DNA of 64,000 bases from the NCBI GenBank assembly GCA_025531455.1, contig JAMYHL010000002.1, positions 372,001 to 436,000 of the forward strand. The letters are read 5' to 3'. Numbering within the stretch: the stretch's first letter is position 1; each line of letters starts with the position of its first letter. Below the pieces are notes generated by a model. It saw only the letters and a list, made by a program, of their open reading frames with translations, did no database searches and was not told where the DNA came from. The DNA is from Apiotrichum sp. Y4204. Its lineage: Eukaryota; Basidiomycota; Tremellomycetes; Trichosporonales; Trichosporonaceae. This document shows positions 22,901-32,739 of this stretch, in pieces. The translations under genes were made by a program, and so were the position numbers.

Positions 22901-25900
22901 CTCCAGTGGAACTGGTCTGTTTCGCTTTGGCGGACAAGGGTTGAGCAAGGCCTGCAGTGCTGGCGATATTCGGAAATCACACAACACGATGTTTGTTGCC
23001 CGTGCGGAAGAGCTTTTCCCAGACTCGGTCTCGTATTTAGACCTCATCACTCAAATTCTTACCACGTAAGCTGAGCAGCTTGTTTGACGGAAACCAGCTT
23101 ACATTTGCAGACTTTTGCAAGACGACGGGAACGACCAACTCACGCTCCGTGTTCAATCGTCCGCGCTGGAGTTGTTGCTTTTCCTTGTCAGCCGGGGAGA
23201 TCTCGGTACCCACAATTTGTCTCATCTCAAGGGCGTCCTCGTAGAGAAGCTCACCGCGTGTACGCAGCACCGGCGATTGACCCTTCAAAACACGATGCTC
23301 CATCTCCTCCATTCTACGCTTTCAGCTTCTGAGAGACGACCTAAAACGCATCGGTCTGCCTCGTCCACCTTTTCTATTCCTGAGAAGTCTGCCCCTGTTG
23401 ACGAGGCTGCTGTGGCATTCGAGCAAGCTCTCATCGGCATGATCATCGTCGGTGTGTCTTCCCCGGGAAACCGCCCAATTCTCCAGCATTGGGTCGACTT
23501 TGTGCTTATGACTATCCCTCATCTTGAGCACAAGTCGCCTCAACTGCGGGCACTTTGCGACACCTTCTGTGAGCAGCTCCGCATGACAATGCTGCAGCTG
23601 CGGAATACGTTTTCGCTCGCAGAAGTGACCGACACCGCAGCCACCATCACCGAGTCGGAACCTATCATGCTTATCGGCGTACTTGAACGTCTGGCTGCCG
23701 CCCTGAGTCTTAGACACGGCGGGCGACCTAGCGAGGACAAAGAAAAGCAGAACGGCGAGGGAGGAGGGCTACTCGGATATCTTCCTATATTCTCCATTGA
23801 GGCTCCCCAGGAGGCTTCTGTTCGTGTCTTTAGCACTGCTCTCTAACTAACGACAGTCCAAATCGGAGACCTACGGGTATCTCGACGATATTATCGATTC
23901 CCTTCTCGTGACCTGGTCTGTAACCGAGCTACACCACTCGCCAGAGCCGGACATGCCGACTGCCATACCTAACCCATGCCGAGCATCGCGGATACAGATC
24001 ATGTCTCGCACCCGGACGCGTGCACAGAAGGCCCTGGAGAAGATGTTCAAAGCTCATCCTTCTGAGCTTATGAGCAGTTGTGTGCAAGTTTGGTCGACAA
24101 ACGGGGGCGATGTGACGGTAAGCCCCTGGGCTAGAGCTCGACTGATGGCAGGACTTCGCGATTTTCGATTGTATTGACCATCTCACCCCGAGTGCGCAGA
24201 AAGCGGTCGATCTCATTACCGAGCATATGAGCGGAAAGGGCCGTGGTTCAATATCTGAACAGTGTGTGAAGGTCCGGTTCATTGCTGACGTCAAGGTCCA
24301 ATCTCGCTCTCACCGCCTTCCTTGAAACGTACATAAGCCGTCTCGAGGGGCCCATCGCCGTGCAGGTTTGGACCTCACAGTACGCGTACGCGCGCGACAC
24401 ACTTGCACAGTCGAATTCCCCCACATCCCGGATGCTTCTCTTCCCTCTGTTCAGGTGTCTGACAGTCCTCGGCAAATTTGTGTCCACAACGAGTGCACTC
24501 GAGGACCGCCGTCTGCGCCGCGACTTACAGGAGACATACATGAAGCTCTTCGACGCTGTTCTCTCCAACGTTACCAAGCTGGCAGACAGTGCGACGTGGG
24601 AGCGGGGGCATGGGCGAGAGGTTGTGGAAGCAGAAAGTGCGTGTTTGTACAACCACTGTGCTGACTTATCAGCTGAGAAGACGGGTCATACCGAGCGCGG
24701 CCTGCGCAACATTTACACATTCATCGGCACATCCGTCATTGGAAGTCTGCGGACGTTCCTCGTCGACAATGATCGAGTGGCGAGTGCTTGTGGTAGCGTG
24801 TCGTCGAACATCATTGTTCCTGCCTTTAAGCAACGAAAGTGAGTAACATTATCAACCGTGACTGACAGCCAGGGTTGATAACACTACTCTGGGCATCTTG
24901 CAAGAGATGACCAAGATTCCTGCGGCAGTGAAATCCTGGCGCCTGCCCGTTGCTGATGCGTTCAACGACACGCGGTTCTTCAAGATGTCGCCGGAGGAGT
25001 CGGCACAGTGGAAGCCACTCGTCTGTGCCTTGATGGACAGTGACAGGGAAAGGATAACAGATCTCCTTGGTGAGTCGGTTTGCTATGTTGTTGCCTAACT
25101 CTCAGGTCGCATTGCGGCAGCGCCATCCGCCAACATCTTCACCAACCGCGAGTTGGAGATGATATCGCGGTCATACAATCTGCGCCGGCTTTCATTCGTT
25201 CTTCTGGCAGCGGAGCGCAACCACCACCTGAACAGCCTGCCCAGCATCCAGGAAAAGCTGGTCGAGATACTGCGGACCACGGTTGTCTCCCCGCGTGTCC
25301 ACAGCGAAGTATACGTGTGTCTGCGGGTGTTGATGTGCCGCATCAGCCCGCAGCACCTTGCAAACTTCTGGCCTGTCATCCTCGCCGAGCTTCTCCGCGT
25401 CTTTGAGGCGACGATGGATAACCCTCCTGCTGATGACTCGGAGGATTTGTTGCTCGTGCTTGCGGCGTGCAAGTTCCTCGACTTGCTCTTGGTGATCCAG
25501 ACGGAGGACTTCCAAATGTGGGTAGAACAATCCGATGCCGGTGCTGACCCATCAGCCACCAGTGGATCTTTGTCACCGACACGACAGACGCGGCGTACCC
25601 GCCAGAAGCGTACAGTCCTGAGGCGCTCATGGATCGCTTGGCCGAGATTCTTTTGGAGCACACTGGATCCCAAGTGAGTCTCTCGTTGGACCGCCACTGA
25701 CTCTCAGGCTGTATCGCATGTCGATCCACTGTCGCCCCGAGACCGGGTAACACCACGCCGCCCGCAGCTGACCAAGCTGCACACACTCACATCCCTCAAG
25801 CAGCTCCAGCCATTCTTCTCGCGCGCGAGCATAGAGACGTTTGAGGGCGTGTATGCGGATGCTGGGGTAGACTGGGAGGCGATCGAGGACGGCCTTGTGG

Positions 25901-25929
25901 CAGAGCTGTTTGAGGGAGACAGCTCTTAA
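19974..25929 (+). CDS. DOP1: DOP1/Dopey family Golgi-endosome trafficking protein
   Basis: Nineteen exons: 19974-20313, 20359-20489, 20525-20674, 20712-20921, 20959-21239, 21279-21459, 21497-22261, 22296-22418, 22453-22633, 22672-23065, 23111-23825, 23857-24117, 24152-24261, 24296-24636, 24673-24838, 24873-25069, 25106-25517, 25556-25673 and 25708-25929. Every phase joins, giving 1765 residues, near the roughly 1700 of yeast Dop1. After a Ser-rich N-terminus the Dopey N domain is clear: ASDGKYKKFASHIDRCLQSF, EWADFISFLSRLLK, LIIAKRLAQCLNPALPSGVH and IWSSGLFPFFQYAA. The C-terminal part has LRRLSFVLLAAERN and ILAELLRVFEAT. Family knowledge: Dop1 binds the Mon2 scaffold and the flippase Neo1 on endosome/Golgi membranes. 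Introns are 31-45 nt. Exons 2 and 8 have NAGNAG acceptors, so single-residue variants are possible. Confidence 0.93.
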
Positions 25930-25992
25930 TCACTATCTAAACAAATAGACTACTGCATGAGATATTATTGCCATTCTCATCGTTGCCGTGGT
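25930..25992. other. Short convergent spacer
   Basis: Only 63 bp separate the DOP1 and NIF3 stop codons, so their 3' untranslated regions almost certainly overlap. Confidence 0.7.
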
Positions 25993-27111
25993 CTAGACTG
26001 TGCGGAGAGGATCGGCGTCCGTCTTGCTGACGAGAACCTCCCAACCCTGCTCGTCTGCGTTGAGCTCCTTCTTGAGCCAAGACTGCAGAACAGCGGAGAG
26101 ATACGGCCGCTCCGTGTTGGAGTGGTTGGCGAGGAGGACTGATTGGCCCTCGGCGACGAACGCAAGTACCTCGTGCTGTACGGTCAGCTCAAGCAGTTCG
26201 TCCAACCTACGTGAGACATTTCTCCTGTGATGAGCATGTCAGCCTTGGCATTCCGCAAGACGCTGCCACCGGAGCCAGCACAGACAGCGATGGAGCCAAT
26301 CGGTTTCTCCATGGCAGGAGTCGCGAGCTGCACTGCAGGTCAGCAAAAGTGGATGCAGACTCTCACGATGCTGAAGCCCCAGGTGCGCCTTCATTTTCGT
26401 AACCACGTCCGCGGCAGAGATCTTTTCCTTGAGGTTCACGAGGTATCCCATGCCGGCGCCCTCGAAGCCCTCTGGCGGGTTAGCCGTCGGATCCAGTACG
26501 GCAGCAGACGCGGAGAGGTCCCGGAAGGGCTCGACAAGCCTGTGGTCAGCTAAGAAGCTGGGCACACGTAGCAGACAGGCCGTCTGAGACGTACCAGTTG
26601 TTGATGCCGTTCGGGGTCGCGTCCAGGCTGGTGTGCGGCGCGAAAACGCTGATGCCGCGCGCGGACAACTTGAGCAACGACGCCTGGAGCGGGTTGCCGA
26701 GCGTGAGGGACTTGAGGCCGCGGAAAATCTAGTGTCAGTACGGGGTAGGGAGAGGGACGTACTGGTGGATGGTACGCGATCACGACAGAGCACTCGGACG
26801 CAAGCGCTTCGGCGCAGACCGCGGGCGTGAGACTGCTGTTAGAACTGCTTGGAAGTGGAACATACTCAATGGTGAGCAAAACCTTCTTCGCCTCTGACGG
26901 GAACGGCGCCTCTGGATGTCAGCGATGCCCGGATCCTATGGCAGACAAACCCATGATCACGCCAACCTGTGAAGTTAGACCACGTCGCGGCGCTGAATGC
27001 TGAATTCCGAACGCTAAAACTCACGTTATCCCAGCTCGTCTCGGCGAGCTGGAGAGGCGCGATGCGCTCCCAGACGCGCTTGATCACGGAAATGGGGGTG
27101 CGGGCTGCCAT
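25993..27111 (-). CDS. NIF3: NIF3-family (NGG1-interacting factor 3 / DUF34) metal-binding protein
   Basis: Eight exons in transcript order: 27111-27025, 26966-26951, 26911-26866, 26832-26763, 26728-26595, 26539-26367, 26332-26211 and 26175-25993. They encode 276 residues; exon 2 is only 16 nt. Conserved blocks: PLQLAETSWDNVGVIMG at the start, VVIAYHPP, a FAPHTSLDATPNGINNW metal-site segment, SIAVCAGSGGSVLR, ADMLITGEMSHHEVLAF and LLANHSNTERPYL. His and Glu residues in YHP, HTSLD and GEMSHHE are the dinuclear metal ligands in crystallised relatives. Bacterial members are sometimes named GTP cyclohydrolase type 2, but activity is not established for eukaryotic NIF3. The reconstruction gives the expected family length. 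Confidence 0.94.
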
Positions 27112-27517
27112 TTTTTGAGATACCGAGAGAAAGTCAACGTAGGACGTAAGGGAGGTGAAGAATGTGGTCGAAAGGTGAATCTTGGTTGCGCGAGTCTTTC
27201 ACACCACTGAAAGTGTCGTCATTCTGGATTGGGATTTGAACCCCCCCAAGCTCCTTGCAGTGACGGGCTGCTGTTGTTCATCGTCAAATGATCAAGTAGG
27301 GTACGTAGGGTGGATTGCCCTGCATGCCCATGCAGAATTCACGCGATCTGGGGTCCCCGTATTATTTTTCGAGATGACAGTTGGTGCTAGAACCTGATGA
27401 AGATGAAGATGGGAAAGGATGAGAAAGCACTACGAGCACCACAAACCACAAAAGTCAATGCACCCCGATCTCCCATCTTACCATTGCTCTGTATCAACCC
27501 CCACTAGACCAGGAATC
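27112..27517. other. Divergent promoter between NIF3 and CNS1
   Basis: 406 bp. It includes a B-box-like GGGATTTGAACCC (minus-strand tRNA sense) near 27229-27245, but no foldable tRNA; see rejected list. Nothing else stands out. Confidence 0.5.
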
Positions 27518-28830
27518 ATGAGCGCACCACCAGCAGCCCCACCTCCCGCGGAGGGCCGGACGCAAGCCGACGAGGACGCGGAGGACGCATTCTTCGAGAA
27601 GATTGCTGCCGCCGCGCGCGGATCGGGCGGCAAGGCCGAGTACACGTACGCCGACTTTGAGAAGATGATCAATTCGACGCCGCTGTTTATGCGCGAGACG
27701 CCGGAGCAGATTACCGAGGAGAACAGCTACGTCCTTGAGGGATTGAGGAGTCTGCAGATGGAGGGCGACGGCGATGGTGGGTGATCATGCCGGGGACGGT
27801 TGCTGATCTTCCAGAGGTGCCGCTCAACTTCAAGAACCACGGAAATACCCTCTACGCGCAAAAGTCGTACAAGGACGCAATCAAGGCGTACACGGACGGC
27901 ATTGAGTCCGGGCCAAAGGAGATGTCTCTGCGGGTAATGCTGTTCAACAACCGCGCGGCGGCGCACCTCGCACTGAAAAACTACCGGTCGGCGCTCAAGG
28001 ACACGTCGGCTGTGATTGCGCTGCACGCGGCGAACACGGATCCGGCTAAGCGGGATCCCCCGGCAAAGGCGCTGTATCGTGCTGGACAGGCGCTGATCGG
28101 GCTCGAGAAGTGGGACGAAGCGCAGGACGCCATCGACCGCGGCCGCAACCTCCCCAACGAGGCGGACTCCAAGTGGTGGCCGGCACTCGAGGAGGAGTTT
28201 AAGAAGGGACGTGCGGCGGCCGAGGAGCGGAAAGAGCGGCTGCGGCGCAAGACCGAGATGGAGGAGGCGCGCAAACGTGCTGTCGCTGCCCACGGCCTCA
28301 TTGTGCTCGACACCCCAAACCCACCAGACAACCCGCATCCCCTCGACTTTGACCCGCAGTACATCACCGACGTGCCGCTCGCTCCGCCAGAAAAGGCTGC
28401 GGAGTGGGAGCCGCCACTGCCGCATGTTCCGCTCATCTTCCCCGTTGTGCTCCTCTACCCGCAGCACCACACAAGCGACCTCATCACGCACTTCCACGAG
28501 GACACGACGTTTGAGCAGCAGCTTGAGCCCATCTTCCCCGCCACGCCGACGTCCACCTCCCCGCCGTGGTCTGACTGGGACACGAAGCACGAGTACTACA
28601 CCGCCAATCTCGTCGTGTACGCCGAAACGGCCCAGCAGCGTCTCCTGAAGATTGGCAAGGAGATTACTCTCCGCGAGGTCATCACCAAGGCACGCCGCAA
28701 CCCCAGCGACGGCAAGCCCCGCGACGGCATCCCACTTCGCGATGGCCTGCTCAGCTTCATCGTCCTCGTCCGCGGCAAGGAGGAGCGCGAGTGGATCGAC
28801 AACTTCAAGGAGGTGCGCGATGGGAAGTAG
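27518..28830 (+). CDS. CNS1: CNS1/TTC4-like TPR co-chaperone
   Basis: Exons 27518-27776 and 27815-28830 (38-nt intron) encode 424 residues. The N-terminus is Ala/Pro-rich. A conserved segment ADFEKMINSTPLFM precedes the TPR domain. TPR repeats begin at EVPLNFKNHGNTLYAQKSYK, then LFNNRAAAHLALKNYRSALK and KALYRAGQALIGLEKWDEAQ: the carboxylate-clamp type (Lys/Asn, Asn, Arg positions) that binds the Hsp90/Hsp70 EEVD tail. A Lys/Glu/Arg-rich coiled coil follows, then the C-terminal wheel domain typical of Cns1/TTC4 (FPVVLLYPQHHTSDLI, LLSFIVLVRGKE). Cns1 is essential in yeast and helps Hsp90 fold elongation factor eEF2. A long antisense frame here is a GC-bias shadow. Confidence 0.93.
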
Positions 28831-28893
28831 GCGGCAGGGATGCATTACTAGATTATTTCCCAGATCCGAGATCAAAAGATCCACACGCAGCAA

Positions 28894-29332
28894 CTAACAA
28901 TCACCCCACGCCTCGCGCACGACAAACCCGCAATAGCTGCACTTGACCTTTTGGTCGAAACAGATCCTTCCGTCAGCCCACTCAATCGTCTACTCACGCA
29001 ATGAGCCCAATCGGGCAGAAGAATACCCCGAGCAGGATGCCAATCACGCCGGGCCGCGAGGTCGTGACGTGCTCGCCACCCGTGGCGGGGCAGAACCGGG
29101 CGGTTGGGACCGCATATGCTGGAGGAGGGGGCAGGAGTGGCCGGGTAGCGTCGCCGTCCCCGGGAAAGGGGCGAGAGTAGGTCCAGGCTGGGCTCGGGGG
29201 TGGAGTCTGGCTGGGGTTTTTGGGAGTCTGGCTGGGCTGCGGGGTACCCGGCATTGGGGACGGCAGTGGCGAGGGCAATGGCGAGGGCTGGAGTGGCGCG
29301 TCCGCCCGGAGTATCGCTACTGGGTGTTCCAT
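28894..29332 (-). CDS. BRI3 (brain protein I3)-like small membrane protein
   Basis: Exons 29332-28998 and 28966-28894, joined by a 31-nt intron, give 135 residues from the ATG at 29332; an in-frame ATG at about 29404 would extend the N-terminus. The first two thirds are Pro-rich (SPLPSPLPSPMPG and poly-Pro). The C-terminal 45 residues read FCPATGGEHVTTSRPGVIGI, then a hydrophobic ILLGVFFCPIGLIAICFDQK and KCSYCGFVV. This is the order in BRI3 and related LITAF-type domains: a Cys half-site, a membrane-embedded hairpin, then a CxxC half-site. The first half-site has only one Cys (CPATGG), where animal BRI3 has two. Endosome/lysosome location is inferred from the family. Confidence 0.75.
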
Positions 29333-29756
29333 TGCTTTTGGTTGTTTGTTCCCCGAGTGGGTGTGTTCCGGGGAGTAAGTGATGAGCGGGGTATTTATCG
29401 TTCTCATGTTGCTTCCAGAACGCTCCCAGCATGCCTCTCTGGTCAAGAGACATCGTCCATAAAAGGGAGGCAGCATTGATTCACCGTTGATTCACCGCGT
29501 CCGCCACATACCGCCGTGAAGATTAGTAGACGCCGCTGAGATCTACCCCGTCCACAGTCACTGACATCACTGATCCACTGCTTCCCACATGCTCGAACAC
29601 CGGGCAGGCCATCTACATTCCTTGGGGCCGAATCCAGCCAATGTACTCCCCTCTTCCAAGTCAAAAATGCAGGACGTAATACTCTATGACCGTACATGGA
29701 GCCAACACCGCTTCTCGAACATTTGATTAGATAGCGCAGATCGCCGCGCCTGAACC
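29333..29756. other. Promoter of BRI3-like gene and 3' flank of CLPTM1
   Basis: 424 bp. No coding frame with domain character is seen. It lies upstream of the BRI3-like gene and downstream of CLPTM1, both on the minus strand. Confidence 0.5.
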
Positions 29757-32008
29757 TTACTTGTCCTTCTTGGACTCGAGCTTGTCGCCCTCCTTGGCCT
29801 TCTCCTCGGCCTTGGCCTTGTCGTCCTCGTCCGCGACCTGGCCGTACTCGTTGACACGGCTGTAGTCGACGCGGTAGATCCAGCGCTGGTACTGGGGGTG
29901 AGCGGGATCTTCAACTGGACGTACCAGAAGGATAACGAAGACGACATCGTCGCGGAAACACGCCAGGCGGTGCAGCCACGGCATCTTGATGCAGAAAGCT
30001 GGGATTAGAAGGACACAACGGGTTGATCATTAGACGCGGTAACATACCACTGTAGTTGTCAGTAGCCGGACTCAGTTTTGTCACTCACAAGAAGTCATCA
30101 ACAACAGTCGAAAGGGTCTTGTACACCATGGCCTTCATGCTGAATGTCAGCTTCAGTTACAGAGAGAACAGTATGGGTCAAAGAGCAAAGCGTCCTCATA
30201 CTCCATTGTTTTTCAACTCACGGCATGTGCGCCACGCTCTTGAGCTTATAGTTGATAATAAGCTGGGGAATCATCTGGCAGAAGCCAAACATGTAGATGG
30301 CCTGAGCCAGAGTCGAGATGATGAAAGAGTACCAGCTACGGTGCTTGGAGTACTTGAGAGAGTAGCCAGCGTAGGCAAGAAGGATCGGGATAGCAAAGTA
30401 CGAGACGATGCGGAACGCGAGGCGGTCATACTCCTGAGTCTTCTTCTCATCCTCAGAGAGCACGTGCTTGTCCTCGACGGAAACCCTGTATCCGAAGATT
30501 GAGGTCGGCTCGGGAACAAGACGGATGTTGACAATCTTCGTAATCTTCCATGCCTCAATGAGCAGCCCAATACCCTGAGAGAAGAGGATCATCCACGAGG
30601 TCTCCTCTGAGGAGTCGTGGAGGTAGAGCAGGATAACGAGCTGGACAAAGCAGTTGGTGAGAATAGTGCGGAGCGAGACACCGACGAGGTTGTTCTCCTT
30701 GTCCTTGGACTTCCAGTGCTTGACATCGGAGCTGAACGCGAGGAACTCAAACACCATGTGCAGGATCGACACCAGCGCAGTCGTGATGAGCAGAATCGGG
30801 TTGGTCTCTGTGAGCATGCGCTTGATCTCGTCAAACTCCGCACTGGAACCCTGCTGCTGAGCCGCCTGGTCAAACGAGACAGTCATTGTCGCCATAGCCT
30901 GGAACTTCCAGTTGGAGATGGGTTTGTAAGTGATGTGGAGCGGCAGCTTCCGTGTCGTGTCGTTGATCGGCATCATGTTCTCCTTGAGCAGCCAAAAGTC
31001 GTTCGGGAAGATCGGCGGGTAGAACCTCAGCGAGCCGTCCTCGGCACTGGGCGCCAGGTGGTAGTACGGCGCAATCTGAGGCTGTAGCTGGGCAGTGTCC
31101 AGGTTCTTGTGGTCGCTGAGAACGGTAAGAGTGAGGTTGCGGGACCAGAACGAGGTGATGATCTTGGCCTGGGGGTCCTCGGGCTCCTCCTCTGGCTCTT
31201 CCTCCTCGGGCTCGTCGTCGCTGGAGAGCAGAGACTTTTCCTTGCGAATACGACGCTTAGGCATCCAGCGAGTAAGTTCTGTTGTCAGTCATGCTATGCA
31301 CTCCTTCCCTACCCTTGCGGTGGTGAGCAACATCGAGCCTCGGCCGCCCAACGAGGCTGCCGCCGTCCTTGACAAGGAAAATATCCGCGTACCACGATCC
31401 GTTCTCCTTGCGCACGCTCTCGGGCACATCGAGGAGAAGGTGCTCCTCGCGCGCGTCATCCCAGTTACCGTACGTGAGGTTGTCCCACACGACGGTCGGC
31501 TCGGCCGGGTTGATGTGGTGGACATCCGGCGCCGTGTTGACATACACGAACATTGACATGGGCGTGCCGAGCGGCCACACGGGCTTGGCAACGGCGATCG
31601 GACGAGGGGCTGCAGCGCCGCCGGTTGCCGAGTCGGCAGAGATTGGGGCCTGTGCGCCATCACCAGCGGGAGCCAGCGGCGTCGTCTCCGGTGCCGGGGC
31701 AGTCCCGGCCTGAGGGCCGATACCGAACTGCTGTCAGCGCCATCGGATGCGGAATTCGAGCGTGTCCCCTCGGGAAGTATCCTGTACTTACATATTTCAT
31801 GCCATAGTTGGTCGCTGCCCATCAGCACTTATTCTTCACAGGGACTCGGGCCGTACACATGACCAACGTGCAGCCCAAGTGACTCACCATACTGGACGGC
31901 CATGAAGATGACCAGCGGGCGCGCGATGGCCATAAGCTTCTTCTCCCATCCCTCGGGCTCGGCCGGCGCCGGCGCCGCGGCAGCAGCGGGCTGCGCTGGA
32001 GCGGGCAT
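29757..32008 (-). CDS. CLPTM1: CLPTM1-family multi-pass ER membrane protein
   Basis: Eight exons in transcript order: 32008-31888, 31814-31792, 31730-31313, 31278-30222, 30139-30089, 30049-30048 (2 nt), 29998-29925 and 29891-29757. They encode 626 residues. Landmarks: VWDNLTYGNWDDAREEHLLL, PKRRIRKEKSLL, FWSRNLTLTVLSDH, PPIFPNDFWLLKE, FQAMATMTVSF, HMVFEFLAFSSDVKHWKSK, SQGIGLLIEAWKITK and MPWLHRLACFRDDVVF, then YQRWIYRVDYSRVNEYG. Several transmembrane spans follow residue 350. Animal CLPTM1 retains GABA-A receptors in the ER, and the paralog CLPTM1L is a GPI-precursor scramblase; the fungal role is not settled, though the neighbour is GPI13. The 2-nt exon and the stop-free 33-nt last intron (29892-29924) are both needed for the conserved sequence. 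Confidence 0.93.
30048..30049 (-). other. CLPTM1: 2-nt microexon (TG) of CLPTM1
   Basis: Minus-strand context is CAACTACAG, TG, GTATGTTACC. The upstream intron 30088-30050 runs GTGAGT to CAG with a CTGAC branch point. The downstream intron 30047-29999 runs GTATGT to CCCAG with CTAAT. The exon supplies the last base of a Phe codon and the first of an Ala codon, giving VVDDFFAFCIKMPW as in other CLPTM1 proteins. Joining the flanking exons directly, or retaining the second intron, shifts the frame. Confidence 0.85.
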
Positions 32009-32739
32009 GGTGGGTAGTGGTGTTGAGTGAGTGGTGGGATGAGTGGAATGAATGTAGATCCAACGTTTTCTCGCCGCCGTTTTTCTGTAAGTGTGGTCTC
32101 GGCGTACGCGGCGCGCCGCGCGGTGTTCATTGGAGTGAGCAACGTGCCATCCCGGACTGCCGGATCTGGATCCATTCCAGGCCCGTGCGGATCGCATGCG
32201 GGGCTCCATGGCACCCACAATCCCACGAGGTTCCCCACGTGGCTGGCAGGATTAGAATATTAGAATGGTATTGAATTCAAAGCTAGCTGGAAATGCCTGG
32301 TTCTAATTAGGAATATAAGGTTGGGTAGTGACGTATGACTGGCTGGCTCTGGCTGGCTGGAAGAGAAGAGAGGATTGTATGGTCGCTCGCTCTTGTCCGT
32401 AATGTCCGTGGCCGAAATCAATGAGCAGTCGGCGGAATGGGGATGGCCAAAAGTCGGCGGAATGGGCTCCAACAACAGTCGATCGAAGACTCTTTCAGTG
32501 ACGCAGCAGCTGCATCCACAGTTTCTATTCACTTTCAACTCTTCCATCGTCCTCAACCAGCGTTCGTGCGGCACACTCACACTCGTTCAAAGCGCATGGT
32601 ACAGTAGATGGAGACACCAAGAACATTGTAATTCCCGGTACTTCTGTGAGTCTGGTTTATTGTACGTCCTGCGCTGCGCAAGCTAACAGTCCAGATTGTT
32701 TGTGTTGAACCCAAGTCTACGTCCCGAGTCGAGTTCGTT
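32009..32739. other. Divergent promoter between CLPTM1 and GPI13
   Basis: 731 bp with no supportable gene. It includes a (CTGG)n-like tract near 32339-32362. Head-to-head arrangement of two ER membrane genes makes co-regulation plausible. Confidence 0.5.

Noticed and set aside
27225..27330. Possible tRNA on the minus strand, from the B-box-like GGGTTCAAATCCC
   Set aside because: The T stem cannot pair properly because a run of seven G replaces the expected 5' strand. No matching 5' acceptor arm or A box lies upstream at a suitable distance.
27727..28893. 388-codon antisense frame
   Set aside because: Opposite the well-supported CNS1 gene. Arg/Leu/Val-rich shadow composition and no domain.
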